DNA of 34,917 nucleotides from an uncultured Saprospiraceae bacterium (GCA_937924805.1 CALDTZ010000135.1:1-34917), one strand, 5' to 3'. Shown: positions 7,612-16,965, counted from the first letter of the stretch. Numbers and translations: made by a program. The notes: generated by a model not told the origin, from the sequence alone.

Positions 7612-10600
7612 TTAATTGCTGATTACTATTTTTTCGTTGAACTTTTCACCAGTAATCATATCCTTTATTTCAAGGATGTACGTTCCTTGAGGAATCGCAG
7701 AGACATCCATCGTTTGGTTGTTTTTTGAAGTTATTATTCGTTTTCCATTTAAGTCAAAAATAGATACGTTGAAACTTAAAGGACCAACTATGTCTATATG
7801 AATGATGTCAATAACGGGATTAGGGTAAATGTTGATCGTGGCGTTGGAAAGTTGATGCGTCGAAGAAATTAGATCTTCTCCATTGCAGTCTTCATCGATT
7901 CCATTATTCGCAATTTCGATGGCATCTGGATTTATATCCTCATTTGAATCATCACAATCTTCTCCATTTGCTACCATTCCAAGCGGTTGTGCACAATCCT
8001 CTACTGCTATATTCGAATCTCCATATCCATCACCATCACTATCTATGTAATAAGTATTAATATCTAGTCCTTCATCCGATAGACCATTGCAATTATCATC
8101 AATACCATTACAAATTTCTGAAACTCCTGGATTGATATCTGGGTTATCATCGTCACAATCTTCATCACTTCCGTATCCATCATTATCATTGTCTGTAATC
8201 GTGGTTGAATCTACACCATCGCAGTCTTCATCAATGTCATTGTTTGGTATATCAAAAGCATCAGGATTGATGTTACCATCGTTGTCATTACAATCATCAG
8301 CTAATACAAATCCATCTTGGTCTAAGTCATCATCGAAGGTTGCTTCGTTGCAATCATCATCGATTCCATTGTACGGTATTTCAGATTGATTTGGATTAAC
8401 GTCTGGATTGTTGTCATCACAATCTACGGTAGTATCAAATCCGTCGCCGTCGTTATCAACCAATGATGTTGCATCTATACCATCACAATCCTCATCGATA
8501 TTATTATCCAATATTTCTTCTGTATCTGGATTAATATTGGGGTTGTTATCATCACAATCGTCATTGATTCCGAATCCATCTTGATCAAGATCGTCATCGA
8601 GTGTAGCTGCATTACAATCGTCGTCAATGCCGTTATAAGGTTCTTCTGTTTGACTTGAATTCACAGAAGGGTTGTTATCATCACAGTCGTCAGCTAAGAC
8701 AAACCCATCTTGGTCCAGATCATCATCGAAGGTAGTAGGATCACAATCCTCATCGATTCCATTATAAGGTATTTCAGTTATAGAAGGATTGATTGAACTG
8801 TCATTATCATCACAGTCTTCAGCAATACCATAACCATCTTGATCCATATCATCATCCAATGTTTCAAGATTACAGTCATCATCTAGTCCATTGTATGGAA
8901 TTTCTGTAGCGCCACTGTTGACATTTGGATTGGTATCATCGCAGTCAAACAAGTTATTATAACCATCCATATCCATATCTGTAACCACCTGGGTTGACGT
9001 GGTATTTGTTACGATAGGAAAATTAAAATCAAAATAGATATCTGCTTTATTTTCCAGCTTATCACCAATAACTAAATCATTCCATGTTTTTACTTCGAAG
9101 ATGACAAAACCATCATTGATGCTATCTTGAAAAGGAAGATAAATTTCATCAAAAAGAAAAGCGACCTCATTCCCTTGTATTTGAGCGTAGACATCGTGAG
9201 AGGCATCTAAGATATGTAATGTGGAAATGTCAAAATAGGTAGGATCTATTTCATCAATAACTCGAATATTAACGGCGCTTGCTGTTCCTGTATTTTCAAA
9301 TCGAATTTTGTATGAGACATAATTTCCGATCATTTCATCAAGAAGATAACTTCCTTGTAGACATGTTTTGTCGTTGGGGTCAAAGGCATTTCTCACTTCT
9401 TCACAAAGTATAAATCTATTGTCTAAACCATTTAAATCTGGTTTTTCGGTATATATGCCTGCAACGAAATATATATTTTCATCCCCTTCGAGAGGTGGCG
9501 TATCCATTGGTGAATTAAGTCTGAAAATTACTGAAAACTCGAGGGTTTGAAATGGATCTAAATCTTCATAAAAACCGACTAAAATTCCTTGACCTTCATC
9601 GACAGGATGAGTCGCACTTACAAACGACATGAATTCTTCTTGAAACTCATAATTTACTTGTCCAGAAGCGGGATAATTACCATTATTCGTAATAACAATT
9701 TTATGTTCAATTTCAAAGCCTGGACGAGCAAGATCAAGTGGAATTACATGAATAGAGCAGTCAGAAACAGAATCCTGACCTGATGTAAGACAAAAACTAC
9801 CGTCGAGCGTATTATCTGCAGCTTCAATAGTTAGGTTTAGGACATTTGGAGAGACGTTGAAATAGTTCTCGTTTTCAAGTAAAGGTTTTATTTGGTATTC
9901 ACCGGGAGGTAAATCAATCTCGTATTGGTTAGCACTGTTAATCGTTGGTTCAATCAAGACATTTAAGTCCTCAGAATCTATTTTAAACCGAGTCTTTTCA
10001 ATAACGTCTGCATCATTATCACAGTCTTCAGTATCAGAATAACTCAAACCTAAGACAACGGTTTTAAAGTCGCCCCAACCCGTAAAATTGCATGTAGGAT
10101 CTAGGATAACCCCTGTCAAGTCAATAGCTTCTTCCAACCAGCTAAACTGATTGGGAAGGGCACAAATCCATTCGATTTCTTCACCAGAAATATTTAAACT
10201 TGCAGAAATAGGAATACCCATAACATTTAGATATTTCACATCATTACTATAACAATAAATACTATTAATAGATGGTAAGTCACTTAAGTCAAGCGTTTGG
10301 AAAAGTGTACAATATCGAATATCAACATTATTAAGTGAATTAAGATTTTCCATTTCCAAATGGGTTAAACGATCACAATTATATACATCAAAATTGCTTA
10401 GTGAGTTTAAATTTGTAATGAGGATTGAATCTAAATTTGGCGAAGCATCAATAAACAACGTACTAAGACTTGGAAACCCTTCGATTTGGAAAGTTTGCTC
10501 AATATTAGAAAGTGCTAGGGTCTGTAAGGCGTTTAAATTTTCTAACTCAAGATTTTCTATCAGGCCATTACTTCTAATCTGAACGGAACTTAATGAATTT

Positions 10601-12144
10601 AGATTTTTTAAAATAACAGAACTTAACAACGGATGTCTAAATAGGTCGATTGATTTTAAGGTTTGAATATTTTGAATATCCAAACTCCTAAGCCCATCAT
10701 TGTAATCAAAATCCAAACTATTTAGTATTGGAAGATTGTCAAAGCTTAACGTTTCGATACCATCATTTCCATAACAAGTAAAACTAACTAACGAAGGAAG
10801 GTTGGCTAAATCAAAACTTTGTAAGGCTACATTATTTCGTAAGGAAAAATTACTTAAGGAGTTTAGATTTTGATAAGAGATACCCGATAGTGAGGCATGA
10901 TCCTCGATGATAAGACTTGTTAACGAAGCTAAGTTATCTAAGTTTATATTTGTTATCGAATTATTATTATCAATATCAATATGGGTAAGGTTTGGTAAGC
11001 TTTCTACATTTAGTGTTGATAGAAGCCCACAAGTTTCAATATTTACGCTGCTTAATGAGTTTAAATTGCTTAAATCGATTGAAGCCAATGTATTATTCCC
11101 CCTAACGATCAATGAATTAAGTGTTGCTGATTGACCAAGATCAATACTGGCCAGCGAATTGTTATCATAGATTGCCAATGAATTTAGGCTAGGAAGGGTA
11201 TTTATGTCTAGTGTTGCTAGCGAAGGACTATCTTCAATAGTTAAACTGGTCAATGCATTTAGACCTGTAAAGTCCAAGGATGATATCGAATTATTATTAG
11301 CTAAATAAAGCGATGTTAAACTACTTAAATTTGAAAGGTCAATTGTATTTAATGAAGGATTCTGAGTGCATGTAAAAACAGTAATACTAGCATTTTGACC
11401 AAAAACGATTTCAGATAATGAAGGATTTGAGCTTAGGGTTAAATTTGATAATGAAACCAAAGGACTTAAGTCTACACTACTCACTGAATTATTACTTTGA
11501 AAATTTAAAATTGTCAATGAATTTAATCCAGTAAAATCATAGTTGTTGATCGAATTGTTGGAAATAAGTTTTAATGAATTCAAATTAGGAATTTCACTTA
11601 AATCTATCGTCGAAAGAGAATTGTTATTGGACACGTCCAAGACACCTAAAGAAGGGGTATTTGTAATCTCAATATTGATGAGTGAGTTGTTGTTTTTAAT
11701 CGTAAGATTATGATTGTTAAGGTTGTCAATGCTTACGGTATTTAATAGGATGTTGTCTGTAATTTGAACATTATTTAGCGAATTCATAGATGATAAATCG
11801 ATGGTCGTCACTAATCCATTATCCTCCAAGTACAGCGTTGATAAATTATTGAGATTGGATAGGTCTATTTCTTGAAGAAGATCATTGTACCGGACATAAA
11901 GAGTTTGAAGATTAGTAAAGCTATTGATACCTTCCATAGAGGCGAAATTATCTGAATTGAAGCTTCCTAAGCTTAGGTAGGTTTGATTTGCAGCTTCCGT
12001 TTCTTGGATTTGACCATCTTCATTGGTATCGACTCCTTTTGCAATAAGTACTTGTAAAAAGTTTGCATCCGGAATATTTACAATTTGGGTAAATGAAAAA
12101 GTTGGTAATACAAACAAAAGAAGGACGGTAATTATTTTGTGCAT
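7612..12144 (-). CDS. Giant T9SS surface protein with LRR array, IYFDFN module and MopE-like repeats
   Basis: 1510 residues from ATG at 12144 (MHKIITVLLLFVLPTFSFTQ signal peptide); an in-frame TTG 18 bases upstream is less likely. Order of parts: a canonical EF-hand loop, DTNEDGQIQETE, just after the signal; about 26 leucine-rich repeats of 22 residues each (pattern LNSLxxLxIxxNxSLxxIDLSN); a beta-sandwich region; a module with FDPNDK...IRFENTGTA and KADIYFDFNFPIVTN (DUF7619-like, from memory); eight Asp-rich MopE-like repeats (DQDGFxxxDDCDDNNPxxNP...NGIDDDCN); and a T9SS type A sorting tail from YPNPVIDIIHIDI to GTYILEIKD. It should be exported by T9SS and attached to the surface, with calcium-stiffened stalk repeats holding an LRR ligand-binding solenoid. 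The ligand is unknown; adhesion is inferred from architecture. Confidence 0.92.
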   Translation of the reverse strand: MHKIITVLLLFVLPTFSFTQIVNIPDANFLQVLIAKGVDTNEDGQIQETEAANQTYLSLGSFNSDNFASMEGINSFTNLQTLYVRYNDLLQEIDLSNLNNLSTLYLEDNGLVTTIDLSSMNSLNNVQITDNILLNTVSIDNLNNHNLTIKNNNSLINIEITNTPSLGVLDVSNNNSLSTIDLSEIPNLNSLKLISNNSINNYDFTGLNSLTILNFQSNNSVSSVDLSPLVSLSNLTLSSNPSLSEIVFGQNASITVFTCTQNPSLNTIDLSNLSSLTSLYLANNNSISSLDFTGLNALTSLTIEDSPSLATLDINTLPSLNSLAIYDNNSLASIDLGQSATLNSLIVRGNNTLASIDLSNLNSLSSVNIETCGLLSTLNVESLPNLTHIDIDNNNSITNINLDNLASLTSLIIEDHASLSGISYQNLNSLSNFSLRNNVALQSFDLANLPSLVSFTCYGNDGIETLSFDNLPILNSLDFDYNDGLRSLDIQNIQTLKSIDLFRHPLLSSVILKNLNSLSSVQIRSNGLIENLELENLNALQTLALSNIEQTFQIEGFPSLSTLFIDASPNLDSILITNLNSLSNFDVYNCDRLTHLEMENLNSLNNVDIRYCTLFQTLDLSDLPSINSIYCYSNDVKYLNVMGIPISASLNISGEEIEWICALPNQFSWLEEAIDLTGVILDPTCNFTGWGDFKTVVLGLSYSDTEDCDNDADVIEKTRFKIDSEDLNVLIEPTINSANQYEIDLPPGEYQIKPLLENENYFNVSPNVLNLTIEAADNTLDGSFCLTSGQDSVSDCSIHVIPLDLARPGFEIEHKIVITNNGNYPASGQVNYEFQEEFMSFVSATHPVDEGQGILVGFYEDLDPFQTLEFSVIFRLNSPMDTPPLEGDENIYFVAGIYTEKPDLNGLDNRFILCEEVRNAFDPNDKTCLQGSYLLDEMIGNYVSYKIRFENTGTASAVNIRVIDEIDPTYFDISTLHILDASHDVYAQIQGNEVAFLFDEIYLPFQDSINDGFVIFEVKTWNDLVIGDKLENKADIYFDFNFPIVTNTTSTQVVTDMDMDGYNNLFDCDDTNPNVNSGATEIPYNGLDDDCNLETLDDDMDQDGYGIAEDCDDNDSSINPSITEIPYNGIDEDCDPTTFDDDLDQDGFVLADDCDDNNPSVNSSQTEEPYNGIDDDCNAATLDDDLDQDGFGINDDCDDNNPNINPDTEEILDNNIDEDCDGIDATSLVDNDGDGFDTTVDCDDNNPDVNPNQSEIPYNGIDDDCNEATFDDDLDQDGFVLADDCNDNDGNINPDAFDIPNNDIDEDCDGVDSTTITDNDNDGYGSDEDCDDDNPDINPGVSEICNGIDDNCNGLSDEGLDINTYYIDSDGDGYGDSNIAVEDCAQPLGMVANGEDCDDSNEDINPDAIEIANNGIDEDCNGEDLISSTHQLSNATINIYPNPVIDIIHIDIVGPLSFNVSIFDLNGKRIITSKNNQTMDVSAIPQGTYILEIKDMITGEKFNEKIVISN
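7871..8979 (-). repeat. DNA encoding eight MopE-like Asp-rich repeats
   Basis: Eight units of about 43-59 codons. Each encodes D-x-D-G-[FY], then D-C-[DN]-D-x-[ND], then N-x-[IV]-D-[ED]-[DN]-C-[DN]. The paired Cys and dense Asp fit the putative metal-binding motif family. Units 3 and 6 share the DQDGFVLADDC opening and units 1, 2 and 5 share EIPYNG, suggesting recent duplication. Confidence 0.88.
10200..11920 (-). repeat. DNA encoding ~26 tandem 66-bp LRR units
   Basis: The coding sequence repeats with a period of 66 bases (22 codons), in register over about 1.7 kb with only one 20-residue and one 21-residue unit. Consensus at protein level is LxSLxxLxIxxNxSLxxIDLSN. The units are diverged at DNA level but share recurrent stretches such as the codons for LNSL and IDLS. 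Unit number could vary by recombination between strains. Confidence 0.88.
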
Positions 12145-12505
12145 AAGGGATGGTTTTATCAATAATATGGTCTCAACCTAAGATAAGGAAAATATCCGTA
12201 TTATTAAGTAGTTTACGTCAGGATACTTAGGTTTAAGCTAGGAAAAACGGGTAGATATACGAATTAAAAACAGAGCACTATAATGAATAAATTATTCTAT
12301 ATAGTTGATTGAAAAACTGTTTCTTTAATTTTTTAAATCTTTGTAGAATGTGCCAAAGTCAATGGATAAGTCACAAGTTTACTTAAAGAAAAACCTTTAC
12401 TAATTTGAATTGAATGAACAGTAATTGTGGTTATTTGCTGATTTAAAGATCCAATATTAGTGGACGAATAAAGCTATTGTCAATGCATATTTTTATTCGA
12501 ATTTA
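12145..12505. other. Intergenic stretch, 361 bases
   Basis: Lies between the start of the giant LRR gene and the stop of the small lipoprotein gene, both on the minus strand. I see no credible reading frame, RNA or strong hairpin. It presumably holds the promoter of the giant gene, but no clear TAnnTTTG box stands out. Confidence 0.4.
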
Positions 12506-12937
12506 TTATTTCACTCCGATATAATCAAATCGTTTGTCTCCACTGGTTAGTTCGATAAAAAGGGTATCCCCATTTATAGTTCCAGATCCGGCATAAGGTC
12601 CTTCGGTAAGTACGGTCACATCTTGTGTTAAAAAGGTTATTTCGGACATCATTTTTGCTGATAATAGGATATTCCCTGTGAATGCAGAGCTGATATCTAC
12701 TTTGGCAACGGAATCAGATTCCATCGTTACGATTGCCGATTTATCACTTTCTGTAATAAAGGATCCATTTTCCGAAAATTTGTTAGTCCCAATATAAGTA
12801 CCAATTATGGTATTGGTAAGATTAACAGACATGACTTCTTCCATTTCTTCTTCCATTTCACTCGCCGTTGAATCGTCTTTAGCACATGAAAATAAAATCG
12901 TTGCTGCAAATAAAATGAAGATTGGATACTTATACAT
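12506..12937 (-). CDS. Small lipoprotein, lipocalin-like fold possible
   Basis: 143 residues from ATG at 12937; the frame is open 18 codons further upstream, but the signal peptide MYKYPIFILFAATILFSC begins here and ends in a lipobox with Cys18. After the Cys comes an acidic linker (EMEEEMEEVM) and a domain starting IIGTYIGTNKF and ending GSGTINGDTLFIEL, a strand pattern seen in small Bacteroidota lipoproteins that look lipocalin-like. The lipoprotein at 30086 has a similar plan (GSFAGPF ... GTMTLSSDETTLEGS), so the two may be distant relatives. Function unknown; probably attached to the inner leaflet of the outer membrane or the cell surface. Confidence 0.75.
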   Translation of the reverse strand: MYKYPIFILFAATILFSCAKDDSTASEMEEEMEEVMSVNLTNTIIGTYIGTNKFSENGSFITESDKSAIVTMESDSVAKVDISSAFTGNILLSAKMMSEITFLTQDVTVLTEGPYAGSGTINGDTLFIELTSGDKRFDYIGVK

Positions 12938-13034
12938 TGGACGGATTTTAATCTTCAATAAAGGTAATAAATGCATAAATATTAGCTTCACTTTTTTGTT
13001 GAAACTGTATCTTTTTGATTAAGAAAAAGCGTCC

Positions 13035-14117
13035 TTATTTATTACATTTATAAATACTAAATTTTTCATTTTCTGCCAAGACAACTACACTCGAAAAGAT
13101 CGGTTGTAAATGGGTTATATAATTTAGATGTTTATTCGCAACCACCTGAAGGTTTCCATTGGTTTTAAGGCATTGAAAACAAGATTTAAAAAGTCTAATC
13201 GCAATTTGAATATTTACTTCATATTCAAAGTGAAAAGGAGGGTTAGTGACGATTAAGTCGAAGGTGTTTTCTTCAAAAATGGACAAATCATTGGCGTAAT
13301 GATGATGAATGTTTTTTCCATTGATATTCAATTTTGCAGATTCTACAGCTAAATAGGAGTCATCGAGTAGATGGACGTCTGCTAATGGTTTTTGTAAGTG
13401 GATGGTTTTAGCAATTACACCATTGCCAGAGGCTAAATCAAGGATGTCTTTATCCTCTGTTTTTAGCTCAAGGTGCTGTAAAAAATACTGCGTAGCATAA
13501 TCGATATGTTTGGCAGAAAATACGCCCCAATATTGTTTATAAAATTGTCCTTTGTATTCTAATGTGTTTAGAAGTGATACTAAGCTCGTTTTTCTTTTTT
13601 TTGAAAGGATTAATAAGCGCGCCTTTTTTAAGGCTTTACTTTGATTGGCAACTTCAAAATATTGGCTAGCGATTCGAATTAATTTGGGGCTAAAATGGCG
13701 CGTCATGAAGGAAATCACAACCGTAGCGTCATCTGTAGATTGTTGCTTAATATGTTCAAGAAACAACTGAAAAAGTTCCAAAGATTTTGGTGCTTTCATA
13801 ATAGCAAAAACCTCTTTTTTGGGTTCTTGAGTAAGCGGATATTGAAAGGTAGTTTTTGGTAGTTTGTTTGCTTTTAAGTTAAGTTCAATCGCTATTTCTT
13901 GACTTTTATGCGTAGCGATGACCGTAGGTGTATATGCGCTTAAGTAACAAGTTAAGAATCCAAATCGATCATTGTAGATGGCTAAGCTTCCTGGTTTGGT
14001 TTTGAGGTTTAATACATAATCAAGGAGATATTCATCAGCAGCACTATGTGGTCTCAATGATTTATCAGCAGAAAAATCATATCTTTTAAGAGATAATGTT
14101 TCATTAATATTTTTCAT
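13035..14117 (-). CDS. rlmG: 23S rRNA guanine-N2 methyltransferase, RlmG-like
   Basis: 360 residues, close to the 378 of E. coli RlmG, which methylates N2 of G1835 in 23S rRNA using S-adenosylmethionine. The N-terminal half is the degenerate methyltransferase-like domain typical of RsmC/RlmG, starting with LKRYDF...LRPHSAADEYLLDYV, which resembles the RlmG start (AADEYLLQQL). The C-terminal catalytic domain has motif I LDLASGNGVIAKTI, the acidic motif DDSYLAVESAKLN and catalytic NPPF at residues 292-295. Near the end, VANKHLNY...FSIYKCNK parallels the RlmG VANRHLDY...KFVVLKA block, which favours RlmG over RsmC. It follows the TRM11-like gene on the same strand after 115 bases. Target base is inferred from the family. 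Confidence 0.85.
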   Translation of the reverse strand: MKNINETLSLKRYDFSADKSLRPHSAADEYLLDYVLNLKTKPGSLAIYNDRFGFLTCYLSAYTPTVIATHKSQEIAIELNLKANKLPKTTFQYPLTQEPKKEVFAIMKAPKSLELFQLFLEHIKQQSTDDATVVISFMTRHFSPKLIRIASQYFEVANQSKALKKARLLILSKKRKTSLVSLLNTLEYKGQFYKQYWGVFSAKHIDYATQYFLQHLELKTEDKDILDLASGNGVIAKTIHLQKPLADVHLLDDSYLAVESAKLNINGKNIHHHYANDLSIFEENTFDLIVTNPPFHFEYEVNIQIAIRLFKSCFQCLKTNGNLQVVANKHLNYITHLQPIFSSVVVLAENEKFSIYKCNK

Positions 14118-14232
14118 ACAAATACTGCGTCATCCTTGGTTAGACACTAAAGGTAAGGGGATTAAAATTATTATTTTTGATAATAAAAGCGAATCGGCCA
14201 TTAGTAACTGGAGTCGAATGAAATGACTTAGG

Positions 14233-15183
14233 CTAGATTTCCGATTTTTGACATACCCATATTTTTCTAGCGAATGCAGTTTTCCCTTTTTTACGAATTG
14301 TACAATGATCCACTATTTTGAATCCTACACGACTTATTAAGTTGGAAATGTCAGAAATCGATACAATAACCATTCGATTGGTTATCAAAGCGGTCGATTC
14401 CACGATATGTTGGATGTCAAGATTTGACGCGTAACTTGATAAATTATAGGGTAGATCAATAATAGCTGCATCATACCATTTTCGAATTTCTTTGATATCG
14501 CAGTGCTCAATTTTTGTCTTATAATTAAAATGAGCGATATTCTTTTTTGCATTATTACATACTTTCCAATTTATCTCACAACCTTCAATGTTATATCCAG
14601 CAAAACAAGCTTCTAATACGATTGTTCCGACACCACAACAAGCATCGAGGAGTGTTTTTTCTTTGTTTGTTTCTGCAGCAATATTGACGAGCGCTTTTGC
14701 TATATCAATACTGATAGAGTTACTATAAGAATATGGTTTCTTTTTGTGCTTTAGCCAATCAAAATTGTTTTTAATGAGAATTCCAAAACACCAAGTACCA
14801 AAATAATTACATAAAGCATAAGTAATGGTCGGAGTATAATAATCAGGGATACCATCAATGCTATAACCGATATCTTTTAATTTGGTAAGTCGATCAGCAT
14901 ATCTAGTTTTATCGCCTTCAAAGATGATGTATTCTACTTTGAAGCCTTCATATTGTATTTCCTTTTTTTTGATATCCTTAATGAGTTGATCGTAATCAGT
15001 TGAAGAGGATATTATATCAAGCCTATTTTTTATAAACGCGCTGTTTGAAGGGTCGATTTTTCTATCTGAAAATAGTAGCTTGTTTTCATCTTGGTTTTTA
15101 AAAATATATTTCGCTTCAAGATTACATAATGCACTTTCAGTTTCATGATACCGAAAGGCGTATAAATGGTTTTTTATCTGCAT
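14233..15183 (-). CDS. TRM11-like tRNA (guanine-N2) methyltransferase family protein
   Basis: 316 residues. The C-terminal Rossmann-like domain has motif I TLLDACCGVGTIVLEA, then GCEINWKVCNNAKKNI, and catalytic motif IV DLPYNLSS, a variant of the DPPY signature of N2-guanine/N6-adenine methyltransferases. The SYSNSISIDIAKALVNIA helix before motif I is typical of the TRM11/UPF0020 group (there, PMKLHPRLARALVNLA). The N-terminal ~150 residues are weakly conserved and could be a reduced THUMP/NFLD region. Two RNA methyltransferases in a row here suggest a shared RNA-modification role, but spacing (115 bases) does not prove an operon. Exact substrate unknown. Confidence 0.78.
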   Translation of the reverse strand: MQIKNHLYAFRYHETESALCNLEAKYIFKNQDENKLLFSDRKIDPSNSAFIKNRLDIISSSTDYDQLIKDIKKKEIQYEGFKVEYIIFEGDKTRYADRLTKLKDIGYSIDGIPDYYTPTITYALCNYFGTWCFGILIKNNFDWLKHKKKPYSYSNSISIDIAKALVNIAAETNKEKTLLDACCGVGTIVLEACFAGYNIEGCEINWKVCNNAKKNIAHFNYKTKIEHCDIKEIRKWYDAAIIDLPYNLSSYASNLDIQHIVESTALITNRMVIVSISDISNLISRVGFKIVDHCTIRKKGKTAFARKIWVCQKSEI

Positions 15184-15378
15184 CGTTGCTTTTCCATGAG
15201 TATCTTATTTTAATGAAAGGGTGGAGGTCGTGGATTATCAATCCGTAAAATAGGGTGGTTTATTATCTTTTATGCTTTATTGTCAATAAGATATTAAAGT
15301 ATTGTCCAAATCGTTTTTTGAAGCATGTGTTTTTGTGAGCGAGATATTATCCTTTGCGATAATTCGAATGTCACTAGA

Positions 15379-16833
15379 TTATTTATTTTTCTTCTTCTCC
15401 AATGTTCCCCTTGGAGCATCTTCATGATGGAGCACAATATCCGAATGAAGATAGTGAACAGCGGCTGCCGAATCTTTTACTTTTGGAGTTGTGCGTGCGA
15501 TCATTTCTGATTCAAAATCCGATAATAAGCTCGTTCGTAATCCAATTTCTCTCCATCTGGAATAAGGGCCACAAACATTAAATATTCTTCGCGCTAATGC
15601 TAAAGCATCTAACAATGCTTGATTTGCTCCTTGCCCTTTGAATGGACTCATCGGGTGTGCAGCATCACCGATTAAGGTTATTTGTTTTGCTTTTTTTAAC
15701 CATGAAGAATCGAGGATTGCTCGATCATAAACAGGATATCCAGAAATTAAACTTTCGTCAGTTGCAGTTAAAATTTGAGGTATAGGATCATGCCAGCGTG
15801 TCCTTCGACATGCTTCCTGCTTGAGTGCTAAGGGGCCTTGATTACTTAATTGAATGGCATCGTCTTCTGACATCGGGAAACTTAGCTGCCACATTACAGT
15901 ATCCTTTGTGTATGGCATCATATAAATTCGTTCGACACCATTTGCGGTTTGAAATACCGTAGCTCCATCGAGTAGAGAACGGTCTCCACCATTGAGTAAA
16001 GACAATGGGCAAATACCTAAAATTACAATACATCCTAGGTATTGTAAAGGGGAAATTTGTTCACCAATCAAGTTTTTGCGTACCGTGCTTCGGATACCAT
16101 CAGCTCCAACAATTAAATCTGCTTTTATTTGCTTGATTTTTCCATTTACTTCAAAGTTCAGTAACGCTTTTTCTCCATCCTTTTGGGATGTTGTATATGA
16201 TAGCAATCGATGACCCCACATAACCTTTTTGTGACCACCAAGTTGTTTAAGTAAAGCTAAACGTAAGGATTGTCTTGCGATGTGAATATTAGTGCGTTTT
16301 GGGTTTTTATTGGTATCGGATTGCATCCACTTTCTCATGCCCCATTCTCCAATGACTTTTCCTTCTGTTGTATGCACCAAATGTCTTGTTGAAATGACAC
16401 CTTCTATTAATGAAGGTAGACCTAGTCCTTTGATAGCTTTAGTAGCTTGTTGTAAAGTAAGCCCATAGCCTTGTGAACGAGCATCGAAGCTTTTATCTCG
16501 TTCATAGAGGGTAAAAGGAATACCTCTATGTAAACAAGCCACGGCAAGCGCCACACCACCAATACCTCCACCAATGATAGCAATGTGTGGATAGTTTTCT
16601 TTATCTGTAATAGGTAAATCAATGGATGGTGTTAATCCTGATCCTTTGCAATCAACACAGACTATAAATGAACCTTTTGGGCGTTTAGGCACTGTACCTA
16701 TACCCTTCATTTTTTCAAATTGAGCAATGGCACGTTGATATTGTAGACGTATTTTCTTTCGTGGCCTACGTCTTTTTTTTCCTCGACCTTGACACGTTAG
16801 GCAGGTAATCCAATGTGCCTTTTTGTTTTCCAT
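15379..16833 (-). CDS. FAD-dependent monooxygenase with N-terminal DnaJ-like Cys motifs
   Basis: 484 residues. Residues 1-66 contain two CxxCxGxG motifs (C11/C14 in CLTCQGRG and C59/C62 in CVDCKGSG), the DnaJ zinc-finger half-site pattern, separated by a very basic helix (KKRRRPRKKIRLQYQ). From residue 83 follows a complete group A flavoprotein monooxygenase: FAD GxGxxG in HIAIIGGGIGGVALA, ERD at the end of the fold, the DG motif LIVGADGIRSTVRK, and the second FAD motif LIGDAAHPMSPFKGQGANQAL. Such enzymes hydroxylate aromatic or quinone-like substrates with NAD(P)H and oxygen. The zinc-finger-like extension is not part of the usual PHBH/UbiH fold; it may bind zinc or nucleic acid, or act in docking. 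I have a faint memory of similar fused proteins in other bacteria. Substrate unknown. Confidence 0.88.
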   Translation of the reverse strand: MENKKAHWITCLTCQGRGKKRRRPRKKIRLQYQRAIAQFEKMKGIGTVPKRPKGSFIVCVDCKGSGLTPSIDLPITDKENYPHIAIIGGGIGGVALAVACLHRGIPFTLYERDKSFDARSQGYGLTLQQATKAIKGLGLPSLIEGVISTRHLVHTTEGKVIGEWGMRKWMQSDTNKNPKRTNIHIARQSLRLALLKQLGGHKKVMWGHRLLSYTTSQKDGEKALLNFEVNGKIKQIKADLIVGADGIRSTVRKNLIGEQISPLQYLGCIVILGICPLSLLNGGDRSLLDGATVFQTANGVERIYMMPYTKDTVMWQLSFPMSEDDAIQLSNQGPLALKQEACRRTRWHDPIPQILTATDESLISGYPVYDRAILDSSWLKKAKQITLIGDAAHPMSPFKGQGANQALLDALALARRIFNVCGPYSRWREIGLRTSLLSDFESEMIARTTPKVKDSAAAVHYLHSDIVLHHEDAPRGTLEKKKNK

Positions 16834-16905
16834 TTTTATTATTGTTCAATTATTCATCTGAACCTAATAGTACCATTATAAGAAAAAATTATGATGAGAA
16901 CGAGT

Positions 16906-16917
16906 ATTCGTACGAAT
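16906..16917. promoter_or_regulatory. 12-base perfect palindrome in divergent promoter region
   Basis: ATTCGTACGAAT is perfectly self-complementary and extends to 18 bases (16903-16920) with one T-G mismatch. It sits between the divergent starts at 16833 and 16966, 18 bases before a TAnnTTTG-like box. Position and symmetry suggest a repressor or activator site. No regulator gene is next to it. Confidence 0.45.
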
Positions 16918-16935
16918 GCTTTATTTCTTTTACAT

Positions 16936-16943
16936 TAAATTTG
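16936..16943 (+). promoter_or_regulatory. Candidate -7 box TAAATTTG for the SecD-like gene
   Basis: TAAATTTG matches the Bacteroidota -7 consensus TAnnTTTG exactly and ends 22 bases before the ATG at 16966. No TTTG is found at the expected -33 position, so the promoter may depend on an activator, perhaps at the upstream palindrome. Confidence 0.45.
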
Positions 16944-16965
16944 AAATGAATGTATTATAATTCTT

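Noticed and set aside
8087..8389. Ser-rich plus-strand reading frame
   Set aside because: Complement of the Asp-rich repeat codons of the giant surface protein; low complexity and no start context.
7871..8979. Regular repeats in DNA that could suggest a CRISPR or minisatellite array
   Set aside because: The repeat is protein-coding on the minus strand, with unit length 43-59 codons and no constant spacer/repeat pattern.
12145..12162. TTG start giving six extra residues for the giant LRR protein
   Set aside because: The signal peptide begins at the ATG at 12144, and the extra residues would lengthen it without a gain.
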